From Hyalangium gracile (lineage in GTDB: Bacteria > Myxococcota > Myxococcia > Myxococcales > Myxococcaceae): DNA of 64,000 nt. This document shows, piece after piece, positions 26,689 to 35,686 of the stretch. The notes below the pieces were generated by a model. The model searched no databases and had not been told where the DNA came from. It saw nothing but the letters and a program-made list of their open reading frames with translations. The DNA lies in assembly GCF_020103725.1 (NCBI RefSeq), contig NZ_JAHXBG010000008.1, positions 186,001 to 250,000 of the forward strand, written 5' to 3'. The translations under genes were made by a program, and so were the position numbers. How positions within the stretch are numbered: the stretch's first letter is position 1; the number at the start of each line of letters is the position of its first letter.

Positions 26689-28280
26689 AGCTCACCACCA
26701 GCGTGTTGCTGGTTGCGGGCCAGCCGCCTGATCCCGCGCTCCTGGCGACCGTCCATGAAGTCCTGGGCGGGAAGGCCGTGCACGCCGCTTCCGGTGAGGA
26801 GGCGCTGTGGTGGGCCCAGCAGGAGGACTTCGTCGCCGTCCTCGTCGAGGCGTCCCGGATGACGGCGGCGCGAGAGGGCCTCGAGCTGGCGCGCAAGCTC
26901 CGCGAGCAGGAGCGCTCGCGGCACACGCCGCTCCTGGTCCTGACGGACGCTCCCCGGGACGTCATGCCCCTGTTCCAGGGACAGGCGCTCGGGCTGGTGG
27001 ACTACCTGCCGAAGCCGCTGGAGGCCGAGCTGCTGCGCGCTAAGGTGTCGGCCTTCGTGGAGCTGTTCCGCGAGCGGCAGGAGCTGAGACAGCAGGCGGC
27101 GCGGCTCCACGAGGAGGAGCTGGCGCGGCGGCAGTCGCTGCACGAGGAGCGGCAGCGCTTCTTCGCCCTGGTGGAGAACTCGCCGGACTTCATCGGCATC
27201 GCGGATGTGGCGGGGGTGCCCGTCTACGTGAACCCGGCGGGCCGCCGCCTGGTAGGGCTGGGCCAGGAAGAGGACGTGGGGCGCATGTCCATGGTCCAGT
27301 ACTACGCGCCCGAGGCCCAGTCGCTGGCTCAGGAGATCATCATCCCCACCATGGTGAGGGAGGGCCGCTGGGAGGGAGAGGCGCGCTTCCGGAACTTCAA
27401 GACGGGGGCCTCCATCCCCGTGTCCGACACCCACTTCAGCATCCAGGATCCCGGCTCGGGGCGGGTGATCGGCTACGGCACCATCACCCGGGACATCTCC
27501 GACAGGCGGCAGGGCGAGGAGGATCGCGAGCGCATCCTCAAGGAGCTGGGCGAGGCGGTGCGGCTGCGGGACGAGTTCCTCCTGGTGGCCAGCCACGAGC
27601 TGAAGACACCGCTCACGCCGCTGAGCCTCAAGCTGCAGTCCCTGGAGGCCGTGGCCCGGGCCGAGCCGGACTCACCGCTGGCCCAGCGCCTGGTGAAGGA
27701 CGTGGAGCTGATGCGCCGCCAGGTGCGGCGCCTGGCCGATCTGGTGAATGACCTGCTGGACGTGTCGCGCATCACGACCGGACGACCGAGGCTGTCCTAC
27801 GAGCAGGTGGACCTGCCGGTGCTGGTGCGGGAGGTGGTGGAGCGGTTCGAGTCCCAGGCCGAGCGCGCGGAGTGCACCATCGAGGTGACCTCGGAGAGCT
27901 CCATCCTCGGAGAGTGGGATCGGCTCCGGCTGGAGCAGGTGCTGACGAACCTGCTGTCCAACGCCCTCAAGTACGGCGCGGGCAAGCCGGTGCACGTCCA
28001 GGTGCGCTCCGGAGTCACCCGCGCGTGGGTGCTGGTCCGGGACGAGGGGATCGGCATCGAGCCCGAGGCGCTCGAGCGCATCTTCCAGAAGTACGAGCGG
28101 GCGGTGTCCTCGCAGCACTACGGAGGCATGGGCCTGGGGCTGTACGTCACCCGGCAGCTCGTGGAGGCGATGGGCGGCGTGGTGCGGGTCGTCAGCACGC
28201 CGGGGCAGGGGGCCACCTTCACGGTGGAGCTGCCGCGCTACCCGGGGCGCGAGCAGAAGGGCGAAGGCTTCCCCCTATAA
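26685..28280 (+). CDS. Hybrid kinase: degenerate receiver, PAS, histidine kinase
   Basis: 531-residue cytosolic kinase. Receiver-like domain at about 5-125: the switch Lys is kept (DYLPKPLEAELL), but the phospho-acceptor position reads VLVEASRMT, with Glu55 where Asp is required. A coiled-coil linker is followed by PAS (about 155-285, FFALVENSPDFIGIADVAGV) and PAC. HisKA follows with FLLVASHELKTPLTPLSLKL, then HATPase with LEQVLTNLLSNALKYG, VRDEGIGIEP and GGMGLGLYVT. The receiver cannot be phosphorylated normally; Glu may mimic phosphate. Overlaps the preceding sensor kinase by 4 nt. Confidence 0.9.
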   Translation: MKLTTSVLLVAGQPPDPALLATVHEVLGGKAVHAASGEEALWWAQQEDFVAVLVEASRMTAAREGLELARKLREQERSRHTPLLVLTDAPRDVMPLFQGQALGLVDYLPKPLEAELLRAKVSAFVELFRERQELRQQAARLHEEELARRQSLHEERQRFFALVENSPDFIGIADVAGVPVYVNPAGRRLVGLGQEEDVGRMSMVQYYAPEAQSLAQEIIIPTMVREGRWEGEARFRNFKTGASIPVSDTHFSIQDPGSGRVIGYGTITRDISDRRQGEEDRERILKELGEAVRLRDEFLLVASHELKTPLTPLSLKLQSLEAVARAEPDSPLAQRLVKDVELMRRQVRRLADLVNDLLDVSRITTGRPRLSYEQVDLPVLVREVVERFESQAERAECTIEVTSESSILGEWDRLRLEQVLTNLLSNALKYGAGKPVHVQVRSGVTRAWVLVRDEGIGIEPEALERIFQKYERAVSSQHYGGMGLGLYVTRQLVEAMGGVVRVVSTPGQGATFTVELPRYPGREQKGEGFPL

Positions 28281-28298
28281 AGGAGGGAAGCCGCGTCC

Positions 28299-31200
28299 TC
28301 ACGCCGCGGGCTTCCGCGTGGCCTGGCGCGAGTCGAAGCGCTCCCGCAGGCCGTGCACGAAGGCATAGAAGGTGGGCAGCGCCAGCAGGGTGAAGAGGGT
28401 GGACGTGAGCAGCCCGCCCACCATCACCACCGCCAGGGGCCGTTCGACCTCGGTGCCGTGCAGCGGCAGCACCAGCAGCGGCAGCAGGCCGAGGATGGCC
28501 GTGCCCGCGGTCATCAGCTTGGGCCGGACGCGGCCGAGGCTGGCCTCGCGGATGGCCTCGGGGAAGGGTCGCCCTCGGGCCAGGAGCTCCTTCGTCTGCG
28601 CCACGAGCACCAGCCCGTTCTGCACGGCGATGCCGAACAGCCCGATGAGGCCCACGAGGCTGGAGACGTTCCATGTCTCTCCGGTGATGAGCAGCGCGAG
28701 GATGCCGCCCACGAAGGCGTCCGGCAGGGTGGCCAGGATGACGAGCGCCTCGGCCAGGGAGTCCAGCGCCAGGTACAGCAGGAGGAAGACGGCCAGGATC
28801 GCCACCGCGATGGCGATCGCGAGCGACTGCGCGGCGCGCTCCTGGCTCTCCACCCGGCCGCCCACGTCGAGGAAGTAGCCGGTGGGCAGGTTCAGCTCCG
28901 CCGCCAGCCTCTCGCGGACCTCGGCCGCCGTGCTGCCCAGGTCCCTGTCGGAGACGCTGGCCTCGGTGGCGATGCGGCGGCTGCCCGCCTCGCGGCGGAT
29001 GCTGCCCGCGCCGAACGTCTCCTCGATGGTGGCCAGCTGGCTCAAGGGGATGCGGGTGCCGTCATGGCCGTCCACCAGGAGGTTGCGGATGGCGTTGATG
29101 TCTCCCCGGCGGTGGTCCGCCAGGCGCAGCACCAGGTCATAGCGCCGCTGCCCCTTCCACACCTGGGGGAACTCCTGGCCCACCAGCCCCACGCGCAGGG
29201 CTCGGATGACGTCGCCAGGGGTGAGGCCCACGCGGGCCACCGCCGCCCGGTTCACGGTGATGCGCAGCTGCGGGAGGCCGCTGAGCTTCTCCACCCGGAG
29301 ATCCTCCACGCCCTCCACCTTCGCCATGATGGCGCGGGCCCGCTCGCCCAGCGTGGCGAGCGTCGCGAGGTCCGGTCCGAAGATGCGCACCGAGATGTCC
29401 GCGGGGCTGCCACCCAGGCCCTCGTCGATGCGCATGCCCAGGGGCGTCGTGAAGAGGGCGGACACGCCGGGGACCTTCTCCACCGCCTCGCGCATCTCCG
29501 CCTCCAGGGTCGCCAGGTTCCTCGCCCTGTCTGGCTTGAGGACGATGAGCACGTCCGAGATGGTGTGCGGCATGGGGTCCTCGGTGCGCTCGGCGCGGCC
29601 CGTGCGGCGCACCACGTCGTCGACCTCGGGGAACTCGCGCAGCACGTCCTCCACGCGGTGGTTGAGCCGGTCCACCTCCTCGAGCGAGGCCTCCGGGGGG
29701 AGGATCGTCTGGAGGAGGAAGGCGCCCTCGTCCAGGCGGGGCATGAAGTCGCTGCCCACCGCGAAGGCCAGCCCCAGCGCCGGCACGGTGATGGCGAGCG
29801 CCACCAGCCGCACGAGCCCCGCCCTGCGCATGCAGGCATCCAGGATCGGCGCGTAGACGGCCTTCACCTTGCGGATGAGCCACACGTCCTCGGGCTGGTC
29901 CGGGCGGTGGGGGCGCAGGAAGAGGCCGGAGGCGACCGGCACCAGCGTGAGGGCCAGGGCCAGCGACGCCGCGAGGCACGCCACCACGGCCGCCGCCAGG
30001 GGGCGGTACATGCGCCCCTCGATGCCCGTCATGGCGAACAGGGGGATGAAGACGGACACGACGATGAGGGTGGTGAAGGCGATGGGCCGGCCCATCTCCA
30101 TCGAGGCGGCGAGCGCCTCCTCGCGCACGGACCGTCTGCCGGCGCCTTCCCGGAGATCGTGGATGATGTTCTCGGTCACGATGATGGCCGCATCCACCAG
30201 CAGGCCCACGGCGATGGCCAGTCCTCCCAGCGTCATGGTGTTGAGGCCGATGCCCGCGGCCTTCAGCAGCAGCCCGGCCAACGCCAGGGACAGGGGGAGG
30301 GTGAGCGTGACGATGAGCGCCGCGCGCCAGTCTCCCAGCAGCGCGAAGAGCACGAGCACCACGAGGAATGCGCCGAGCAGGATGGCTCGGCTGACGCCCC
30401 CCAGCGCGGAGCCCACCAGCTCGGACTGGTCGTAGACGATGCGCAGCTGCACGCCGGAAGGCAGGCTCTGCCGCACCTCGGCGATGGCCTGACGCACGCC
30501 CTCGGTCACCCGCATCGTGTCCGCGCCGAACTGCTTGCTGACGCGGCAGCTCACCACCTCGCCCTTCAGGCGGTGGGCGAGGCCTCGACGCACGGCCGGC
30601 GCCTCGCGCACGTCCGCCACGTCTCCCAGCAGCACGGGGGTTCCGGCGCGCACGGCCACCACGGCGCTGCGCAGATCATTCACCGTCTGGGCCCGTCCCA
30701 CCGCGCGCACCGTCCACTCCATGGGCCCCTGCACCACGAAGCCGCCCGAGGCGTTGAGGTTGGCGCCCTCCAGGGCGTGCTCCACCTCGTCGAGGGTGAT
30801 GCCTCGGGCCACCATCTCGTCCGGATCGAGCTGGACCTGGAACTGCCGCAGGTAGCCGCCCAGGCGCTCCACTCCCGCGACCCCTGGGACAGCCAGCAGC
30901 CGGTTCTTCACCTCGAACTCGGCCAGGTCGCGCAGCGTCATCAGATCGGCCGTGCCGGGCTCCGCCTCGAGGGTGAACTCGAACACCTCGTTGAGCCGTC
31001 CGGTGAGGCTGGAGACGAGCGGTGCGTCCGTGCCGGGAGGCAGCTCGCCCTGGGCCTGGGCCACCCGCTCGGCGACGTACTGGCGGCTGCGGAAGTAGTC
31101 CGCGTCGGGCTCGAACTCCACGGTGACCTGGGTGACGCCGAGCTGCGAGGTGGAGCGGACGCGGCGAACCTCCGGCAGGCCCGCCAGCGCCACCTCCATG

Positions 31201-31427
31201 GGAATGGCCACGGCCGTCTCCAGCTCCTCCGCGCCCATCGCCGCGTTCTGCACGATGATGTTGAAGATGGGGGCGGACAGGTCCGGGAAGACGTCCCGGC
31301 GCAGGCCCTGGAGGGCCACCGCTCCCAGCGCGGAAGCGGCCAGGGCGAGCAGCACCGTGAGGCCCGGCCGGGAGAAGGACGCCCGCAGGAGCCGGTTGAT
31401 GGGCGAGGGGCTTGCTTCAGTGCTCAT
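28299..31427 (-). CDS. Heavy-metal efflux RND pump (CusA/CzcA family)
   Basis: 1042-residue trimeric inner-membrane pump exporting metal ions through a tripartite complex. It has twelve predicted membrane helices and two large periplasmic loops. The TM4 motif reads AIAVGLLVDAAIIVTENI: the Asp and Glu of the proton relay are present, while the first Asp of CzcA-type DFGxxxD is Ala, as in CusA-like copper/silver pumps. Length matches HME-RND proteins. It is the last gene of the operon, overlapping the adaptor by 11 bp. Metal choice is a guess: monovalent Cu/Ag favoured over Zn/Co. Confidence 0.9.
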   Translation of the reverse strand: MSTEASPSPINRLLRASFSRPGLTVLLALAASALGAVALQGLRRDVFPDLSAPIFNIIVQNAAMGAEELETAVAIPMEVALAGLPEVRRVRSTSQLGVTQVTVEFEPDADYFRSRQYVAERVAQAQGELPPGTDAPLVSSLTGRLNEVFEFTLEAEPGTADLMTLRDLAEFEVKNRLLAVPGVAGVERLGGYLRQFQVQLDPDEMVARGITLDEVEHALEGANLNASGGFVVQGPMEWTVRAVGRAQTVNDLRSAVVAVRAGTPVLLGDVADVREAPAVRRGLAHRLKGEVVSCRVSKQFGADTMRVTEGVRQAIAEVRQSLPSGVQLRIVYDQSELVGSALGGVSRAILLGAFLVVLVLFALLGDWRAALIVTLTLPLSLALAGLLLKAAGIGLNTMTLGGLAIAVGLLVDAAIIVTENIIHDLREGAGRRSVREEALAASMEMGRPIAFTTLIVVSVFIPLFAMTGIEGRMYRPLAAAVVACLAASLALALTLVPVASGLFLRPHRPDQPEDVWLIRKVKAVYAPILDACMRRAGLVRLVALAITVPALGLAFAVGSDFMPRLDEGAFLLQTILPPEASLEEVDRLNHRVEDVLREFPEVDDVVRRTGRAERTEDPMPHTISDVLIVLKPDRARNLATLEAEMREAVEKVPGVSALFTTPLGMRIDEGLGGSPADISVRIFGPDLATLATLGERARAIMAKVEGVEDLRVEKLSGLPQLRITVNRAAVARVGLTPGDVIRALRVGLVGQEFPQVWKGQRRYDLVLRLADHRRGDINAIRNLLVDGHDGTRIPLSQLATIEETFGAGSIRREAGSRRIATEASVSDRDLGSTAAEVRERLAAELNLPTGYFLDVGGRVESQERAAQSLAIAIAVAILAVFLLLYLALDSLAEALVILATLPDAFVGGILALLITGETWNVSSLVGLIGLFGIAVQNGLVLVAQTKELLARGRPFPEAIREASLGRVRPKLMTAGTAILGLLPLLVLPLHGTEVERPLAVVMVGGLLTSTLFTLLALPTFYAFVHGLRERFDSRQATRKPAA

Positions 31428-32610
31428 GCGCTTCCCCTCCGCCCGCGGACTTCTCCACCTCGGATCTGAGGAGGAAGGCTCCCTCCACCACCACCTGGTC
31501 TCCTGCCTTCAAGCCCGAGAGCACCTCCACGACTTCTCCGAGCGTCCGGCCTCGTCCCACCTGTCGCCGCGCGAACACTCCCTTCTCCTCGGTGGGGAGG
31601 AAGGCCACCCAGCCGTTCTCCAGGCGCTGGAGGGCCTGGGTCGGGACGGTGGTGATGGCGGCTCCGGCTCCTCCCAGGGGAATGGAGGCGGAGGCGGACA
31701 TGCCGGGCCTCAGCAGGCCGTCGCGGTTGTCCAGCTCCAGCCGCACGGGGATGGTGCGTGAGGCGGCGTCCACCTGCTGCCCGACGTGGCCGACCCGGGC
31801 GGAGAACTCCTGGCCCGGGAAGGCCGCGAAGGAGACGCGCGCCTCGGCGCCCTGCTTGAGGCGTACCGCATCACGCTCGAAGGCGTGGACGATGAGCCAC
31901 AGGTGGTTGAGGTTGCCGATGCGGAAGAGGGGCTGCGATGGGTCCGCCATCTGGCCGAGCCGGGCGTTGCGCTCGATGACCGTGCCCTCGATGGGCGAGC
32001 GCAGCGTGAACCCCGGCGCTCCCTGTCCGTGGAGCAGCTCCTCGCTGCCCGCGCTCAGGGCCACCAGCTGGGCCCTCGCGGCGGAGACCTCGGCCTCGGC
32101 GGCGGCGGCCTCCGCCTCGGCGGCCTGTACGTCCTTCTGGGCCACGATGCGCTCGGCGGCGAGCGTGCGCTTGCGCTCGGCGGCCTGACGGGCGGCGGTG
32201 GCGCGGGCCTGGGCCGACTGGAGGGCGGCGCGTGCCTTGCCCAGCTCGGGGCTCTGCAACTCCGCCAGCTTCTGTCCTTCCTTGACCTGCTGGCCCGTCG
32301 TCACCGCCACGGCGCTCACTCGGGCAGGGATGGAGGAGGCCACCTCGGCGTAGGCGTTCTCGTCGAACGTCAGCTCGCCCAGGACGAGGACGCTCTCGCC
32401 GACGGGACGCGTCGACACCGGCGCGATGGTGATGCGCAGGTCCCGGAGCATCTCGGGATCGATTCGGATGTGGGCCGCGTGCTCCTCTTCGGAGTGGGCC
32501 TCCTCCCGCGCCTTCTCCTGCGGCGTGGGGTGCTCCTCGTGCTGATGCTCTTCGCGCTTGCAGGCGGCCAGGGCGATCAACGTCATCAGGAGGCCATAGA
32601 GGGGCTTCAT
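31417..32610 (-). CDS. RND periplasmic adaptor (CusB/CzcB-type membrane fusion protein)
   Basis: 397-residue lipoprotein adaptor linking the RND pump to TolC. Lipobox ALAAC at the N-terminus. A His/Glu-rich stretch follows directly (residues about 18-48, with repeated HxEEH), a likely metal-handling tail. Then barrel-sandwich/lipoyl halves (VSAVAVTTGQQVKEGQKLAE and GFTLRSPIEGTVIERN) around a long alpha-helical hairpin (about 118-185), a beta-barrel and a membrane-proximal domain. A second His-rich end (GGGEAHEH) closes the protein. Overlaps TolC-type and pump genes at either end (ATGA; 11 bp). Confidence 0.9.
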   Translation of the reverse strand: MKPLYGLLMTLIALAACKREEHQHEEHPTPQEKAREEAHSEEEHAAHIRIDPEMLRDLRITIAPVSTRPVGESVLVLGELTFDENAYAEVASSIPARVSAVAVTTGQQVKEGQKLAELQSPELGKARAALQSAQARATAARQAAERKRTLAAERIVAQKDVQAAEAEAAAAEAEVSAARAQLVALSAGSEELLHGQGAPGFTLRSPIEGTVIERNARLGQMADPSQPLFRIGNLNHLWLIVHAFERDAVRLKQGAEARVSFAAFPGQEFSARVGHVGQQVDAASRTIPVRLELDNRDGLLRPGMSASASIPLGGAGAAITTVPTQALQRLENGWVAFLPTEEKGVFARRQVGRGRTLGEVVEVLSGLKAGDQVVVEGAFLLRSEVEKSAGGGEAHEH

Positions 32611-33836
32611 GGGAGGACTCCTGTCGCGACGGAGAGCTGCACACGGGCGAGGGCGGCTTCGAGGAGGCTGTCGAGGTAGGCGGCACGAGCATCGAGCGTG
32701 TCGCGGCGCACGATGAGGAACTCGGCGAGCCCCATCTCTCCGGCCTCGTAGGACTTACGGGCGAGCGACTCGTTGTCAGCCAGCAGCGGAAGGGCATCGC
32801 GCTCCAGCAGCGCCAGGGCCTCCTGCCGCTTGTGGTGGTGGGCGAGGGCGGCCTCCTGCTGGACGTCCCGAGCGCGGCGGGCGGCTTCCAGCGCTGCCTG
32901 GAGGCGGCGCACCCGGGCTTCTCCCGTCACCTGGGCCTCCTGTCCCCGGGCGAAGAAGGGCAGGGGCACGTTGAGGGTGCCGAGGATGGCGGACTCGCCG
33001 GCCTCGCGCTGGTAGCGCACGCCGACGCCCACGTCGGGCCACGCGCTGCGCTGACCCAGGCGCAGCTCCGCCTCGGCCTGCGCCAGCTCCGCCTCCAGGG
33101 CCGCGATGTCCGGGCGCACTGCTGTCCGCGAGGAGGGGGTCGTCGATGCAGAGGCCAGGGCCCGCAGCTCCCCGCGCAGTCCGAGGGCGTGCTGGGCGGG
33201 GAGTCCCAGCAGGGCCCTCAGCTCCCCGAGGATGGCGGCTTCCTCGCCTTCCGTGCCCGCGACGTCCGCCCGGGCTCGAGCAAGCGCCACGCGTGCCACG
33301 TTCACGTCCACGACGGGGACGTCCCCCGCCTCGAAGCGCCGCTGGACGGAGTGGGCCGTGTCCTGGGCGGCCTGCTCGACGGCGCGAGCCAGGCGCAGTC
33401 GCTCCTGGACGTGCAGGGCGCGCAGGAAGGTGGCGGCCACCTCGCCGAGGACGCGTCGCTCCACGTCCTGCCGCCAGGCCGTCTCCCGGGCGAGGCCCGC
33501 GCGGGCGGACTCCAGACGGGCCCCCCGCTTTCCTCCCAACTCCACCTGCTGGACGAGCCCCACTCCCACATCCAGGGCCTGCTCTCCATTGGAGCGGGTG
33601 CGCGGGCCCGCCTCCGTCTGCAGCGTCGGGTTGTCCCGGAGCAGGGGAGAGGCGCCGGCCACGGGCCCCTGGGCCTCGGCGACACGGCCCGCGGCTTCGA
33701 GCAGGGCAGGGGACTGCCGCCGGGCCATGGCCACGGCTTCGTCGAGAGTGAGCTCTGTCGGCTGTGCCGCACCGGAGCGCGGCCAGAGAAGCGCGGCGGT
33801 CAGCCCGAAGGCTGCCGTCGCAAGTCGAACGGACAC
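32607..33836 (-). CDS. TolC-family outer-membrane efflux protein
   Basis: 409-residue outer-membrane channel for the metal efflux complex. Signal peptide MSVRLATAAFGLTAALLWPR then AQPTELTLDEAVAMARRQSP, the usual start of the OEP domain. Two repeats of long helices with beta strands follow (second repeat from about residue 205), typical of CzcC/CusC. It lacks the lipobox Cys of CusC, so it is more CzcC-like. Its stop overlaps the adaptor's ATG (ATGA). The upstream gap of 106 bp separates it from the Cys-rich gene, with no strong terminator seen. Confidence 0.88.
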   Translation of the reverse strand: MSVRLATAAFGLTAALLWPRSGAAQPTELTLDEAVAMARRQSPALLEAAGRVAEAQGPVAGASPLLRDNPTLQTEAGPRTRSNGEQALDVGVGLVQQVELGGKRGARLESARAGLARETAWRQDVERRVLGEVAATFLRALHVQERLRLARAVEQAAQDTAHSVQRRFEAGDVPVVDVNVARVALARARADVAGTEGEEAAILGELRALLGLPAQHALGLRGELRALASASTTPSSRTAVRPDIAALEAELAQAEAELRLGQRSAWPDVGVGVRYQREAGESAILGTLNVPLPFFARGQEAQVTGEARVRRLQAALEAARRARDVQQEAALAHHHKRQEALALLERDALPLLADNESLARKSYEAGEMGLAEFLIVRRDTLDARAAYLDSLLEAALARVQLSVATGVLP

Positions 33837-33942
33837 GGAGAAGACCTCGCGTAAGGAGGCAGGCGCCAGGACGGCGGTACCCGGGACGGACGGGGGTACA
33901 CCGGCCTGGAGAGGCCCGCGGACGGAATGACGGTCGTGTGGC

Positions 33943-34323
33943 CTACGCGAGGGCGACTATGGGCACGTGGAGGATCTCGCCCACCTCCAGGGAGGGCGGC
34001 TCCTGCTCTTCGTGCGAGATGCTCGGGGAGGGAGGGAGGTCCTGCTCGAGGGACGGGGAGAGAGAGAGCACCACCGGGGGCACATGGCTGCAGCAGGAGC
34101 AGTCGGTGCAGTCCGGAGCGCACTCTCCGCGCTCGTCATCATCCGGGCAGCTCTGCGCGCAGATGCTCCCTGGGGCTCCGGCGGACACGAAGCCGGAACC
34201 GCCGATGGAGGCGACGAGCAGCGCGATGAGGCAGAGCCAGATCCGGAACACTGGAGTGCTTTGTAACACCTTCAGGCCAGGGAGACCCAGGTGATCTTGC
34301 CGGAGTGTCCAGCGGACCGGCAT
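33943..34323 (-). CDS. Small Cys-rich exported protein of metal efflux operon
   Basis: 126 residues: a hydrophobic export segment (FRIWLCLIALLVASIGGSGF) near residues 27-46 is followed by CAQSCPDDDERGECAPDCTD and CSCCSHVPP, seven cysteines in under 30 residues with acids and a His. The tail is acidic/Pro-rich. It is likely a periplasmic metal-binding protein serving the RND pump; that is inferred from position and composition, with no family recognised. The ATG abuts the TAA of the DUF3703 gene (TAAATG), supporting coupled translation, though a later GTG before the hydrophobic segment is possible. Confidence 0.6.
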   Translation of the reverse strand: MPVRWTLRQDHLGLPGLKVLQSTPVFRIWLCLIALLVASIGGSGFVSAGAPGSICAQSCPDDDERGECAPDCTDCSCCSHVPPVVLSLSPSLEQDLPPSPSISHEEQEPPSLEVGEILHVPIVALA

Positions 34324-34695
34324 TTACCCCCGGGCTCTCTCCGAGGACTCGCCCGGCTCACGCAGCAGGGCCTGCAGGTCCTCGGGGATCGGCATGGGCG
34401 TGAAGATGCCCACGTTGGCGCCCCCCGTGTTGCCCAGCGGCGCACGCCCGAGCAGGGAGCCCGGACCCGCGAGGACCAGGCGAGGAAGCTGTCCGAGCAT
34501 CTCTCCCCAGTTCCTCCGGCGCCAGGCGAAGGTGAACATCGCCCAGTGGACGCGGAGGTGAGGCCCCGCGTAGGCCTGACTGAGGATGTGCGCGCGCTCG
34601 AGGAACCGCCAGGCGCTGCTCCACTCGCCTCTCGTCTCGGCCTCGACGGACTGGCGAAGCTCCGTCTCGAAGTGCCCGCGCAACCTGGGAGTCAT
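34324..34695 (-). CDS. DUF3703 family protein
   Basis: 123-residue cytosolic helical protein matching DUF3703: SAWRFLERAHILSQAYAGPH, LRVHWAMFTFAWRRRNWGEM, then GNTGGANVGIFTPMPIPEDL near the C-terminus. Family members commonly sit in heavy-metal resistance operons, but their biochemical role is unknown. Here it heads the operon DUF3703, Cys-rich protein, TolC, adaptor, RND pump, which agrees with that association. Confidence 0.85.
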   Translation of the reverse strand: MTPRLRGHFETELRQSVEAETRGEWSSAWRFLERAHILSQAYAGPHLRVHWAMFTFAWRRRNWGEMLGQLPRLVLAGPGSLLGRAPLGNTGGANVGIFTPMPIPEDLQALLREPGESSERARG

Positions 34696-34746
34696 GTCAC
34701 GCCAGAGCCTAGCCGATCCGGCTTCGCGGCGGATGCGACGGCGCAG

Positions 34747-35685
34747 CTACATCACGCGGTCCAGGAACCCGGCCAGCCGCTGCTCGTAGTCCTCGCGATC
34801 GGCGTCCCAGATGGCGCCGTGGTCCCCCTTGTCCGGAAACCAGGTGGCCTTGGGCCCCGAGTACGCCTCCGCCAGCGCTTGGGTCTGCTGATAGGGAACC
34901 AGGCCGTCCCGCATGCTGTGAACGAAATAGACCGGCGTTCCCTTCGCGAGCGGCAAGGAGCGCTCCGGGCTGAGCCGCCCATCGAACCGGCCGCGGAGCA
35001 TCGTCAGCTGGATGAGGAGCCGCGTGAATCCCTTGGGCATCGAGCGTGTCCCCGGAAACTCCTCGATGAGGCGCTGGAAGCTGGCCATCGGGTTCTCCGC
35101 GATCACTCCGTCGAGCCCCGGCATCTCGGGCAGCGCGACCAGGATCGACGCGGCCCCCACCGAGCTGCCCATGGCGTACACCTTGTCGTACTGGCTCGCG
35201 AGGTGGAGGTAGGCCGAGAGGACGTCTCGGGACTCGCGGTGTCCGTAGGTCAATCCGGGCACGGGGCAAGGCGCTTCGCCATGGCAGCCGAGATCGAACG
35301 TGAGCACGTCGAGCCGGCGATCCAGGAAGAAGCGGATGTGCTTCGTGAGCTGTCTGCGGTCCGAGCCGCCACCATGGATCAGCATGATGGCGCCCTGCGC
35401 CGTGCCCCTTCCATTCGCCTCCGCGCGGATGAGCCACCCGGGCAGCTCATAGCCGTTGATGGAGGGCACACGGACTTCGCTGAACTCGAACTCGTGGGTG
35501 CCGCGCAGGTTCCCGCACTCCTTGCCCCAGTGTTCCGCGAGCTCGGCGCCACAGACGGCAAGGTCCCGGGTCGCCCCCTTCCAGGAGGGGAAGAGCAACT
35601 GGTTGCTGGCGGACCAGAGCCCACCGGCCAACAGGAGCGGCACCACGAGCGCGACGATTCCCACCCATTTCAGTCGCCGTTTCAT
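34747..35685 (-). CDS. Alpha/beta hydrolase, membrane-anchored
   Basis: 312-residue serine hydrolase. An N-terminal membrane helix (VGIVALVVPLLLAGGLWSAS) is followed by the hydrolase core: oxyanion-hole motif MLIHGGGSD, nucleophile elbow AMGSSVGAAS (Ser in GSSVG), acid in SMRDGLVPY and base in DKGDHGAIW. The fold resembles the BAAT/acyl-CoA thioesterase-like and prolyl-oligopeptidase-related families; substrate unknown. Its start lies one base after the stop of the SRPBCC gene, so it is probably third in the ArsR-SRPBCC-hydrolase operon. Confidence 0.85.
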   Translation of the reverse strand: MKRRLKWVGIVALVVPLLLAGGLWSASNQLLFPSWKGATRDLAVCGAELAEHWGKECGNLRGTHEFEFSEVRVPSINGYELPGWLIRAEANGRGTAQGAIMLIHGGGSDRRQLTKHIRFFLDRRLDVLTFDLGCHGEAPCPVPGLTYGHRESRDVLSAYLHLASQYDKVYAMGSSVGAASILVALPEMPGLDGVIAENPMASFQRLIEEFPGTRSMPKGFTRLLIQLTMLRGRFDGRLSPERSLPLAKGTPVYFVHSMRDGLVPYQQTQALAEAYSGPKATWFPDKGDHGAIWDADREDYEQRLAGFLDRVM

Positions 35686-35686
35686 C

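Noticed and set aside
28353-31469. 1038-codon open frame opposite the RND pump
   Set aside because: His/Gln/Arg/Gly-rich antisense frame without domains; the RND pump on the minus strand is unambiguous.
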